Source of the DNA: Thermomicrobiales bacterium
GTDB taxonomy: Bacteria; Chloroflexota; Chloroflexia; Thermomicrobiales; UBA6265
Direction of reading: 5' to 3'
Length of the DNA stretch: 6,079 bases
Assembly (NCBI GenBank): GCA_025928535.1
Contig: JAICJJ010000192.1
Coordinates: 1-6,079, forward strand
Part shown: in pieces, positions 1 through 5,752 of the stretch
Layout: each line of letters starts with the position of its first letter
How positions within the stretch are numbered: position 1 is the first letter of the stretch
The notes under the pieces: generated by a model
Seen by the model: the letters and a program-made list of their open reading frames with translations, nothing else
The model's database searches: none
What the model was told of the DNA's origin: nothing
Position numbers and translations under genes: made by a program

Positions 1-68
1 CGCGGCGATGACCGAGGGCACGGCTCCGCCGGCTTTCGTCGATGATCGGCGACCAAACGAGGTGACGC

Positions 69-644
69 ATGGCCATTCCAAATCTCGCGCCGATGACCGC
101 CGACAATCTGGTCGCCTATCTGGCCGACGCTCCGGACGACGGCCTGCGACACGAAATCATCAACGGAGAGTTGTACGTGGCTCCAGCGCCGCTGATATCG
201 CACCAGCGACTTGTCGCGCGTATCTTCCGGTTGCTGGATGAGGCGGCGACCGAAGCGAACGCTGGCGAGGTGTTTCTCGCCCCGCTCGATGTTCGGTTGT
301 CGGACTATGACGTGGTTCAACCCGACCTGCTCTTCGTCGCGACCGATCGCCTCACGATATGCGATGACGACAGATTCGTCGCTGGCCCGCCAGACATCGT
401 CGTCGAGATCGCTTCGCCATCGACGCGGGTGATCGATCTCGTCCGCAAGGCGGCGCTCTACGCGAGGTCGGGCGTCGCCGAATACTGGACCGTCGATCGC
501 GCCGCAGGGTCGCTTGCCATCAACATCCTGCGCAATGGTCGATATGAGCCGGCCGCGCCCGACGCTGAGGGACGCCTGCATTCGGCGATCCTCCTCGGCG
601 CGGTAGTCGATCCCGAGGCGTTGTTCGCCGGGATGCCGAACTGA
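69..644 (+). CDS. Uma2 family (DUF820) PD-(D/E)XK nuclease-fold protein
   Basis: This 191-residue protein has the layout and usual length of the Uma2/DUF820 family, a restriction-endonuclease-like fold that is abundant in cyanobacteria and Chloroflexota and whose biological role is mostly unknown. The visible core is a helix and strand with RHEIINGELYV (about 27-37), then VVQPDLLFV with Asp86, then PPDIVVEIASPST with Glu113, then Lys127 in RKAALYA and the family signature GVAEYWTVD (135-143). Asp86, Glu113 and Lys127 fit the PD-(D/E)XK catalytic set, so the site looks intact. The ATG is chosen because GAGG at 59-62 precedes it by 6 nt. The 68 bases before it hold no complete gene and may include the tail of an upstream gene. 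The gene stands alone: no toxin-antitoxin partner or transposase is visible beside it. The family call is firm. Nuclease activity is inferred from the fold and retained residues. Confidence 0.93.
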   Translation: MAIPNLAPMTADNLVAYLADAPDDGLRHEIINGELYVAPAPLISHQRLVARIFRLLDEAATEANAGEVFLAPLDVRLSDYDVVQPDLLFVATDRLTICDDDRFVAGPPDIVVEIASPSTRVIDLVRKAALYARSGVAEYWTVDRAAGSLAINILRNGRYEPAAPDAEGRLHSAILLGAVVDPEALFAGMPN

Positions 645-829
645 GCGACGGAACGAAGGGCGGGCGAGTGCTGCTCGGCGCCGCCGGAGCGTAACCCGGT
701 CTTCCCCTGTTGCAAAACCCACGACAACCTTGTGTCGCAAATGACAGCGTCTCCTCGCGCCAACGATCATGCTGGCGGCGACGCTTGGGAGCGACCCGCA
801 TGCGTCGGGAAATTGGCGAGGAGAGGGAC

Positions 830-1279
830 ATGGACAGCCGGCGGTTCGACGATCTCGCTGCGATTCTCGCGCGGACCGAAACGCGGCGGCGCGCGGTCTG
901 GCTGCTCGGGACCGTGGTTGGCGCCGTAGCCGTCGCGGATCGCGAGGCGCCGGTCGCCGCCAAAGGGCGCAAATGCGGCGGCAAGCATCGCCGGTGTCCC
1001 ATCGGCCGGCGCTGCAAGATCGACAACGACTGCATGAGCGGGACCTGTCCGGATGGCCGTTGCGGCGTCTGCACCCCGCTCCAACTCTGCGGCTCCGACG
1101 ACCTCGGCGCGTGTCAGTGCGACAAGGCGTTTCCTTCGAACGAGCCGACGTGCGTTTCCGCCATGCCCCTGGGCCTCACCGTCGACGACTGCGCGAAGTG
1201 CCCGGTCGGAATGGAAGTCTGCGTCACCATCAACGGCACGCTCTTCAATTGCTACAAGCGCTGCGGTTCGCGCCGTTGA
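830..1279 (+). CDS. Secreted cysteine-rich protein with Tat-like signal
   Basis: The predicted protein has 149 residues. The start is ATG 830, preceded by GAGGAGAGGG (818-827). An in-frame extension back to 710 is possible but has no good ribosome site and would bury the signal sequence. Residues 1-20 read MDSRRFDDLAAILARTETRR. They are followed by a third Arg, a hydrophobic stretch WLLGTVVGAVAVA (about 24-36) and a likely cleavage site after VAA near residue 44, which together resemble a twin-arginine export signal. The mature part carries 16 cysteines between residues 49 and 145, including CKIDNDCMSGTC, CGVC and CQC spacings, so a disulfide-bonded extracellular fold is likely. I recognise the opening and the CxxDxDCxSGxC pattern from exported Thermomicrobia proteins of unknown function. 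No enzymatic motif is visible. The gene has its own ribosome site and sits 185 bp after the Uma2 gene, so it is probably a separate transcription unit. Confidence 0.85.
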   Translation: MDSRRFDDLAAILARTETRRRAVWLLGTVVGAVAVADREAPVAAKGRKCGGKHRRCPIGRRCKIDNDCMSGTCPDGRCGVCTPLQLCGSDDLGACQCDKAFPSNEPTCVSAMPLGLTVDDCAKCPVGMEVCVTINGTLFNCYKRCGSRR

Positions 1280-1470
1280 CGTTGCGGCGTGGCTGAATCG
1301 CCGTCGCATGGCGATGGCGCCGAGCGCGCGTGTCGCGCGATCGACTGTTTTCCTGTGACGCAGAACACAGCAGGCGAGGCTGGTCGGCTCTACGGTGGAA
1401 GCGCTGCGGGCGTCGATCGCGGAGTCCGCCTGCGTGTCCAATCGGCATGGGTGGTTCGGAGGGATCGATC

Positions 1471-1707
1471 GTGTTCAATCTGGATGCTCTTTCGCTGGCG
1501 ACGGAAAACGCACGCGCGGCAGATCTGCTGCGCGAAGCGGATCGGGAGCGCGCCAGCGCCGCTCTGGCCAAGTCGGCCGCAGGCTCGCCGGCGATCGCCC
1601 GCGTTTTGGAGGGGAGTTGGCGCGCGGCGACGGATCGCCTGTCGCGGATGGCAGCCGGCCTCGCCGCGTCGCCAAAGCGGCCGCAGCCGGCGGCGCAGCG
1701 GTCATAG
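1471..1707 (+). CDS. Small hypothetical protein, 78 residues
   Basis: I do not recognise this protein. The start is GTG 1471, chosen because GGAGGG at 1458-1463 lies 7 nt upstream, an excellent ribosome site. An in-frame ATG at 1450 has no comparable site. The product would begin MFNLDALSLATENARAADLL. Residues about 8-35 are rich in Ala, Arg, Glu and Leu and should form an amphipathic helix (ARAADLLREADRERASAALA). A second helix-prone segment runs around 41-66 (AIARVLEGSW, then RAATDRLSRM), and the tail is Pro- and basic-rich. There is no signal peptide, no transmembrane segment and no cysteine. It lies 191 bp after the Cys-rich gene and about 150 bp before the ABC ATPases on the same strand. 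The strong ribosome site and charged helical composition favour a real gene. The alternative is a chance ORF in high-GC DNA. Confidence 0.55.
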   Translation: MFNLDALSLATENARAADLLREADRERASAALAKSAAGSPAIARVLEGSWRAATDRLSRMAAGLAASPKRPQPAAQRS

Positions 1708-1785
1708 CGACGAACGCGCGGAAACGTGGGTGGCCTGTCGATGGAAGCCGGAGGGAAATCGGTTCAGCCGGAAGGAGCGCCAGCG

Positions 1786-1854
1786 TTGAACGACGATCCG
1801 CCCGCGTTGCGCTGGCGCGGTCCCGTGGGGCATGATCGCAGGGACGTCATCTGA
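1786..1854 (+). CDS. Possible 22-codon leader ORF coupled to the ABC ATPase gene
   Basis: A TTG codon at 1786 follows GGAAGGAG (1770-1777) by 8 nt, a strong ribosome site. The frame stays open for 22 codons and stops at TGA 1852-1854, which shares its A with the ATG of the ATPase gene (TGATG). That arrangement is typical of translational coupling. The peptide (starting MNDDPPALRWRG) has no recognisable feature. An in-frame ATG at 1741 would give 37 residues but lacks a good ribosome site. It could be a leader peptide, the remnant of a lost upstream gene such as a permease, or chance. Confidence 0.25.
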   Translation: MNDDPPALRWRGPVGHDRRDVI

Positions 1855-2888
1855 TGGCCCGCGGCGGACAGACGCGCATGCCCCTGCTCGAGGTTCGCGA
1901 TCTCCATCTCGATTACCAGGCGGGCGACCGCGTCGTCCACGCCGTCGACGGCGTGTCGTTCACGATCGCCCGGCGGGGCGAGGCGCTCGGCATCGTCGGC
2001 GAATCCGGCAGCGGCAAGTCGAGCCTCGCCAACGCCCTGATACGGCTCCTGCCGAAAAACGCGATTCGCTACGATGGCGCGATCCTGCTCGACGGACGCG
2101 ACCTGATGGCGCTTTCCGACGAAGCGTTCCGGCGAGAAATTCGCTGGCGCCGAATGGCGATGGTCTTCCAGGGGGCGATGAACGTCCTCAACCCGGTCCT
2201 CAAGATCGGCGACCAGATCGCCGAGCCGATGCTGCTCGACGAACGCTTGAACAAGCGACAGGCGCGGGCGAAGGTCGAATCGTTGCTGGAGCGGGTCGGG
2301 CTCGGCCGCGAATTCTACGGACGCTATCCGCACGAACTGAGCGGCGGGCAAAAGCAGCGCGTCGTCATCGCGACGGCGCTGGCGCTCGACCCCGATCTGC
2401 TGATTTTGGACGAGCCGACCTCCGCGCTCGACGTCAGCGTCCAGGCGCAGATCATGAACCTGCTGAAAGACCTCAAAGCCGACCCTGGCATCTCGATGAT
2501 TTTCATCACCCACGACATCGGGCTGGCGAGCGATCTTTGCGACGAGATCGCGGTCGCCTACGCGGGCGAGTTCGTCGAAACCGGGCCGGCCGATCGCATC
2601 CTCGTCGCGCCACGCCATCCCTATACCGCGCTGCTGCTGGCGAGTTTGCCGCGGCTCCATGGCGATCGGCCGCCGTCGCCGATGCCGGGCGAGCCGCCCG
2701 ATCCGACCCACCTGCCGGAGGGGTGCCGATTTCACCCCCGCTGCCCGTGGCGTTTCGCGCCCTGCCTGCGCCATCCGCCCGAAATCCCGGTCGAAGGGGG
2801 CGGTTTCGCTCGCTGCTGGCTGAACGACCCGGCGGTCGCCGGCGACCGCTTCGGCGCGCCGTTGCTCGTTGCGGCGGCGACTCCATGA
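1854..2888 (+). CDS. Oligopeptide/dipeptide-type ABC transporter ATPase, DppD/OppD-like
   Basis: This is one of two cytoplasmic ATPases that power a binding-protein-dependent importer of the peptide/nickel/oligosaccharide class. All nucleotide-binding motifs are intact in the 344-residue product: Walker A GESGSGKS (49-56), Q-loop Gln106 in MVFQGAMNVLNP, signature LSGGQ (162-166), Walker B DLLILDEP (181-188), D-loop SALD and switch His220 in FITHD. The C-terminal oligopeptide-transporter domain follows, with HPYTALLLASLP (255-266) and four cysteines (291, 297, 304, 321) in CRFHPRCP...C...C, the pattern seen in DppD-type subunits. Length is normal. ATG 1854 is preferred because AGGGA at 1840-1844 lies 9 nt upstream. 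ATG 1878 (MPLLEVRDL) aligns with where the family usually begins and is a real alternative. The stop overlaps the next ATPase start as ATGA, so both are made together. Substrate cannot be told from the ATPase. No permease or solute-binding gene lies next to it. Confidence 0.96.
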   Translation: MARGGQTRMPLLEVRDLHLDYQAGDRVVHAVDGVSFTIARRGEALGIVGESGSGKSSLANALIRLLPKNAIRYDGAILLDGRDLMALSDEAFRREIRWRRMAMVFQGAMNVLNPVLKIGDQIAEPMLLDERLNKRQARAKVESLLERVGLGREFYGRYPHELSGGQKQRVVIATALALDPDLLILDEPTSALDVSVQAQIMNLLKDLKADPGISMIFITHDIGLASDLCDEIAVAYAGEFVETGPADRILVAPRHPYTALLLASLPRLHGDRPPSPMPGEPPDPTHLPEGCRFHPRCPWRFAPCLRHPPEIPVEGGGFARCWLNDPAVAGDRFGAPLLVAAATP

Positions 2889-3904
2889 GCAGCCGCACGC
2901 TCCCGGCGCCGTCGGCACCGGTCAGTCCGGACGGACGGGAACGGCCGCTGGTTGCGCTCGACGATGTCTCGGTCGCCTTCCAGACGCGGACCGGGCTCTT
3001 CCGGATGGGGGAGGTGCGGGCGGTCAACGGCGTCAGCCTGGCCATCGCCCGCGCCGAAACGCTCGGCCTCGTCGGCGAATCGGGCAGCGGCAAGACGACG
3101 GTCGGCCGCGTCTCGCTGCGGCTGATCGAGCCGGCGTCGGGCCGGGTCTTTTTCGACGGCATCGACATAACGAAGACGCCGGAGCACGATCTCGGCTGGC
3201 TGCGGAAGCGGGCGCAAATCGTCTTTCAGGATCCCTTTTCGAGCCTCAACCCCTACATGCGGGTGATCGATCTGGTCGAAGAACCGCTCGTGATCGACGG
3301 CGTGCATGGCAAGGCGGAGCGGTGGGACCGGGCGCGGCGGGCGCTGGAAGACGTCGATCTCGTTCCGGCCGGTCGCTGGGCAACCCGGTATCCGACCGCG
3401 ATGTCGGGCGGGCAGCGGCAGCGGGTCGGCATCGCGCGGGCGCTTGTGCGCGATCCGGACTACATCGTCGCCGACGAGCCGGTGTCGATGATCGACGCGT
3501 CGAGCCGGATCGAGATTCTGCAATTGCTGCGCGGCTTGCAGACCGGGCGCGGCGTCGCGTTTCTCTATATCACCCACGACATCGCCAGCGCCCGCCATTT
3601 CGCCGATCGGATCGCGGTCATGTATCAGGGATCGCTGGTCGAGGTCGGCGCATCGGGGCAGGTGATCGACCAGCCGTTGCACCCCTACACGCGGAGCCTG
3701 ATCGCCGCCGTGCCGGAGCCGGACCCGGCGAATCGGTTCCGGCGGCGCGCGGTCGGCGGGGTCGCGCAGGCGGCAGGGGAGATCGTTCACCCTGATTGTC
3801 CGCACGGTCCCGACCGCGCCAACGAGCCGGCGCTGCTGCTGCCGTTCACGAGCGATCCGGCCCATCTGGTCGCTTGCCACGTCGAAGCGCCGCACGGGCG
3901 CTGA
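2885..3904 (+). CDS. Oligopeptide/dipeptide-type ABC transporter ATPase, DppF/OppF-like
   Basis: This is the second ATPase of the importer and would form a heterodimer with the product of the preceding gene. The 339-residue product has Walker A GESGSGKT (64-71), Q-loop Gln115 in IVFQDPFSSLNP, signature MSGGQ (173-177) in place of LSGGQ, Walker B DYIVADEP (192-199) and switch His231 in YITHD. After Walker B it reads VSMIDASSR where many homologues have VSALDVS. I believe this variant occurs in other DppF-like proteins, so it is not evidence of inactivity. The C-terminal domain keeps HPYTRSLIAAVPEPDP (266-281) but has only two cysteines (305, 331) instead of the four in its partner. The start ATG overlaps the upstream stop and has no strong ribosome site of its own, which fits translational coupling. 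The frame is also open backwards across the whole first ATPase, but that extension is not protein-like. Confidence 0.95.
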   Translation: MSSRTLPAPSAPVSPDGRERPLVALDDVSVAFQTRTGLFRMGEVRAVNGVSLAIARAETLGLVGESGSGKTTVGRVSLRLIEPASGRVFFDGIDITKTPEHDLGWLRKRAQIVFQDPFSSLNPYMRVIDLVEEPLVIDGVHGKAERWDRARRALEDVDLVPAGRWATRYPTAMSGGQRQRVGIARALVRDPDYIVADEPVSMIDASSRIEILQLLRGLQTGRGVAFLYITHDIASARHFADRIAVMYQGSLVEVGASGQVIDQPLHPYTRSLIAAVPEPDPANRFRRRAVGGVAQAAGEIVHPDCPHGPDRANEPALLLPFTSDPAHLVACHVEAPHGR

Positions 3905-4008
3905 CCGCCGCCGGGCGACGGTGCGTTACCATCTCCGCACCAACGCGCACGGACGAATCTGGCCGGACCGCGACTCGCCGCGCCGCCCGGCCTGAAGGAG
4001 GGCGGCAG

Positions 4009-5211
4009 GTGACGAGCGACGAACGAGGCGGCGATCGACCGCTGGCCGGCATCCGGGTGACGGCGCTAGAGCAGGCCGTCGCCGGGCCGCTCTGCACCCG
4101 GCATCTGGCCGATCTCGGCGCCGACGTGATCAAGATCGAGCGGCCGGGCGGCGGCGATTTCGCCCGCGGCTACGATCGCGCCGTGCTCGGCCAGTCGTCC
4201 TATTTCATCTGGCTCAACCGCAACAAACGCTCGCTGACGCTCGATCTGAAGCAGGATGCCGCCCGCGCCGTTCTCGAACGGCTGGTTGCCCGCTCCGACG
4301 TGCTCGTGCAAAATCTCGGTCCCGGCGCGATCGACCGGCTCGGGCTGGCGCCGGAGCGGCTGCGGCGCGACTATCCCGCGCTCATCCTCTGCTCGATCTC
4401 CGGCTACGGCCGCGGCGGCCCCTACGAATTCCGGAAAGCGTTCGATCTGCTGCTGCAAGGCGAAACGGGCGTGATCGCCACGACCGGCAAGCCCGACGCG
4501 CCGGCCAAACTTGGGATCAGCGTCGGCGATGTCGGCGCCGGGGTCTATGGCGCGATGGGAACCCTCGCCGCCCTCTACGAGCGGCGGGCGACGGGGCAGG
4601 GCCGCGTCGTCGAAACCTCGCTGTTCGACGCGCTCTCGGAATGGATGGGCTATCCGGTCCTCTTCGCGAAATATGGCGGGCAGCCGCCGGCGCGGGCCGG
4701 GATGCGCCACGCGACGGTCGTGCCGTACGGCGCCTATCGCTGCGGCGACGGCGAACTCGTCCTCTTCGCCGTCCAGACAGCGGCGCAGTGGAGCGCGTTT
4801 TGCGTCGAGGTCTGCGGCCATCCCGAGTGGGAACGCGACCCACGCTACGCGACCTCGTCCGACCGCCGCGTCAATCGGGAAAGCCTCGAAGCGGCGATCG
4901 AGGACGCGTTCGCCCCACACACGCGGGCGGAGGTCACCCGGCGGCTGGAAGCGGCCGACATTCCGTTCGGCGATCTGCTGGAAGTCGACGATTTCGCGCG
5001 ACACCCGCAACTGGCGGCGCGGGAACGGTGGCGGCCGGTGGCGACGCCCGAAGGGCTGATCGAAGCGATCGTGCCGGCGTTCGATCTGGAAGGGATGCCG
5101 CCCCGGATGGAGCCGGTGCCAGCCGTCGGCGAACAGACCGACGAGATTCTGGCCGAACTGGGGTACGGGCGGGACGAGATCGCGGCGCTGCGGGAGCAAG
5201 GGGCGGTTTAG
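4009..5211 (+). CDS. CoA-transferase family III (CaiB/Frc), itaconate/mesaconyl-CoA transferase-like
   Basis: Family III CoA-transferases move CoA between carboxylic acids through an aspartyl-CoA anhydride in an interlocked dimer. The GTG at 4009 is chosen because AAGGAGGG (3995-4002) lies 6 nt upstream; an open extension back to 3796 would overlap the ATPase gene and is not protein-like. The product has 400 residues, the normal length. It opens with PLAGIRVTALEQAVAGPLCT and has LADLGADVIKIERPGGGD (33-50), LNRNKRSLTLDLK (69-81), SISGYGRGGPY (129-139) and ISVGDVGAGVYG (170-181), in which Asp174 aligns with the catalytic aspartate of Frc. Residues 211-243 (EWMGYP, PPARAGMRHATVVPYGAY) and the downstream FC..V..HPEWERDPRY segment recall the itaconate/mesaconyl-CoA C1-C4 transferase subgroup. 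That subgroup assignment is by eye and substrate remains unproven. The gene lies 104 bp after the ATPases on the same strand and could be co-transcribed. No lyase, hydratase or dehydrogenase partner is in view. Confidence 0.93.
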   Translation: MTSDERGGDRPLAGIRVTALEQAVAGPLCTRHLADLGADVIKIERPGGGDFARGYDRAVLGQSSYFIWLNRNKRSLTLDLKQDAARAVLERLVARSDVLVQNLGPGAIDRLGLAPERLRRDYPALILCSISGYGRGGPYEFRKAFDLLLQGETGVIATTGKPDAPAKLGISVGDVGAGVYGAMGTLAALYERRATGQGRVVETSLFDALSEWMGYPVLFAKYGGQPPARAGMRHATVVPYGAYRCGDGELVLFAVQTAAQWSAFCVEVCGHPEWERDPRYATSSDRRVNRESLEAAIEDAFAPHTRAEVTRRLEAADIPFGDLLEVDDFARHPQLAARERWRPVATPEGLIEAIVPAFDLEGMPPRMEPVPAVGEQTDEILAELGYGRDEIAALREQGAV

Positions 5212-5244
5212 CGCGCGATTGACAACGTTGATTGTTTGCCGTCG

Positions 5245-5297
5245 TCGCCCGGCGCTAAAGACGCCGGGCTAAGCCGATAACCCGGCTGAAGCCGGCT
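5245..5297 (+). repeat. Left arm of a 53-bp inverted repeat, with two hairpins
   Basis: This arm matches the reverse complement of 5395-5447 at 51 of 53 positions. The differences are at 5271/5421 and 5276/5416. It contains two self-complementary units: GCCCGGCG (5247-5254) pairs with CGCCGGGC (5262-5269) around a 7-nt loop, and CCGGC (5282-5286) pairs with GCCGG (5291-5295) around TGAA. It begins 34 bp after the CoA-transferase stop. The first hairpin could slow or end transcription, but no T-tract follows, so it is not a classical terminator. The structure resembles REP/BIME-type palindromic elements. Confidence 0.9.
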
Positions 5298-5394
5298 ATT
5301 GTTGATAAATCAACAGCGAGTAAATGCGGATATATCGACTTGATCGAGCGCAAACGAAGTCGGACGCATTGGTAAATTATCGGCCAAATCATCG
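5298..5394. other. AT-richer core between the inverted repeats
   Basis: These 97 bp are visibly richer in A and T than any flanking sequence and contain no ORF of note. They include a perfect 16-bp palindrome, TGTTGATAAATCAACA (5300-5315). The rest (around 5320-5394) shows no repeat or promoter that I would defend. The base-composition shift and the bracketing arms suggest that 5245-5447 is one unit, perhaps a small non-autonomous or REP-like element. No transposase is encoded here. Confidence 0.6.
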
Positions 5395-5447
5395 AGCCGG
5401 CTTCAGCCGGGTTATTGGCTCAGCCCGGCGTCTTTAGCGCCGGGCGA
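5395..5447 (-). repeat. Right arm of the 53-bp inverted repeat, with two hairpins
   Basis: This is the inverted partner of 5245-5297. It has the same two hairpins in reverse order: CCGGC (5397-5401) with GCCGG (5406-5410), then GCCCGGCG (5423-5430) with CGCCGGGC (5438-5445) around TCTTTAG. If both arms were transcribed, they could form a long stem with one mismatch and one G-U pair. Homology between the arms stops sharply at both ends, and I see no clear target-site duplication outside them. Confidence 0.9.
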
Positions 5448-5504
5448 GAGGGCGGAACATCTCAATATGGAAACTCACGGCCCCAAACCAGCATTGATTG
5501 CACT

Positions 5505-5531
5505 TGTCGGGAACAAACAACAGTCCCGACA
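5505..5531. other. Stem-loop with 8-bp perfect stem
   Basis: TGTCGGGA (5505-5512) and TCCCGACA (5524-5531) are perfect reverse complements around an 11-nt loop. Because the stem is exactly symmetric, either strand could form it. On the minus strand it lies about 180-200 nt downstream of the predicted promoter start, where a small RNA might end. No run of T follows on that strand, so a terminator role is only a possibility. Confidence 0.45.
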
Positions 5532-5704
5532 GACGTGGCTCGTCCCCGCTCCCTGGCCGGCTCCGTCCCCGCGCACGCCCCGCAACGAACGCGGTTTCTC
5601 GGTCGGCCCCGGGGTCGGCTCGTGCGCGATCAGGTACCCCGCGATGCCCGATCGCCCCGTTGGCCGTCCGGTGGGAGCGGTTTCGTTCCTCCGCCCCTCG
5701 GGAC

Positions 5705-5714
5705 TGTACGTACA
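5705..5714. promoter_or_regulatory. Palindrome at the predicted transcription start
   Basis: TGTACGTACA is a perfect 10-bp palindrome touching the -10 box and covering the predicted start of the leftward promoter. A repressor operator would be expected in such a place. No regulator gene is nearby, and the site is short, so this is suggestive only. Confidence 0.3.
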
Positions 5715-5742
5715 CTCTATACGTTCACTCGTCGGTTGTCAA
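5714..5742 (-). promoter_or_regulatory. Sigma70-like promoter pointing leftwards
   Basis: On the minus strand a perfect -35 box TTGACA (5737-5742) and a -10 box TAGAGT (5714-5719, four of six consensus bases) are separated by exactly 17 bp. The predicted start is near 5707. The promoter begins 10 bp after the stop codon of the hydrolase gene, so it does not serve that gene. It drives transcription into the gap between the two convergent genes and, if not stopped, antisense to the CoA-transferase gene. A consensus -35 with ideal spacing is unlikely by chance in such GC-rich sequence. Confidence 0.5.
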
Positions 5743-5752
5743 GGGGTTGGTT

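Larger units (their letters stand above)
5448..5752. other. Non-coding stretch with candidate structured minus-strand RNA
   Basis: No convincing protein is encoded here. The open frames on both strands are Arg-, Pro- and Gly-rich and lack good ribosome sites, and the longest minus frame starts on top of the predicted promoter. Read from the promoter leftwards, several stems are possible: 5691-5697 with 5674-5680 (7 bp, 10-nt loop), 5647-5655 with 5626-5634 (9 bp, 12-nt loop) and 5505-5512 with 5524-5531. The first two each contain one G-U pair that forms only in minus-strand RNA and would be an A-C mismatch in plus-strand RNA. A direct repeat GCCGACC...GCCGACC lies near 5602-5620 on the minus strand. 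High G+C makes chance stems common, so an RNA gene is a hypothesis only. Confidence 0.3.

Noticed and set aside
722..737. Hairpin CGACA/TGTCG and possible promoter boxes upstream of the Cys-rich gene.
   Set aside because: The stem is only 5 bp, and no pair of -35 and -10 boxes with proper spacing stands out in 645-829.
1297..1315. Hairpin ATCGCC/GGCGAT after the Cys-rich gene.
   Set aside because: It has a short stem, no T-tract and is in GC-rich sequence, so it is not convincing as a terminator.
1832..2884. A plus-strand frame open through the whole first ATPase and continuous with the second, which would give a 690-residue protein.
   Set aside because: Before 2885 it is Arg/Pro-rich shadow sequence with no motif, while the overlapping frame encodes a complete ABC ATPase. 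It arises from high G+C codon use.
3920..3941. Hairpin GGTGCG/CGCACC between the second ATPase and the CoA-transferase.
   Set aside because: A 6-bp stem with a 10-nt loop and no T-tract is expected by chance here, so it does not support a terminator.
4066..5199. A 377-codon open frame on the minus strand opposite the CoA-transferase.
   Set aside because: It is antisense to a gene with clear family motifs, has no recognisable domain and is typical of GC-rich shadow frames. The same applies to the minus frames at 1764-2918 and 2732-3895.
5626..5640. ACCTGATC on the minus strand, reminiscent of the TPP riboswitch core.
   Set aside because: The rest of the conserved TPP sequence is absent, and no thiamine gene follows.
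5434..5715. Minus-strand frame of 93 codons starting with GTG inside the predicted -10 box.
   Set aside because: Its start would lie upstream of the predicted transcript start, it is Arg/Gly-rich, and it runs into the repeat arm.
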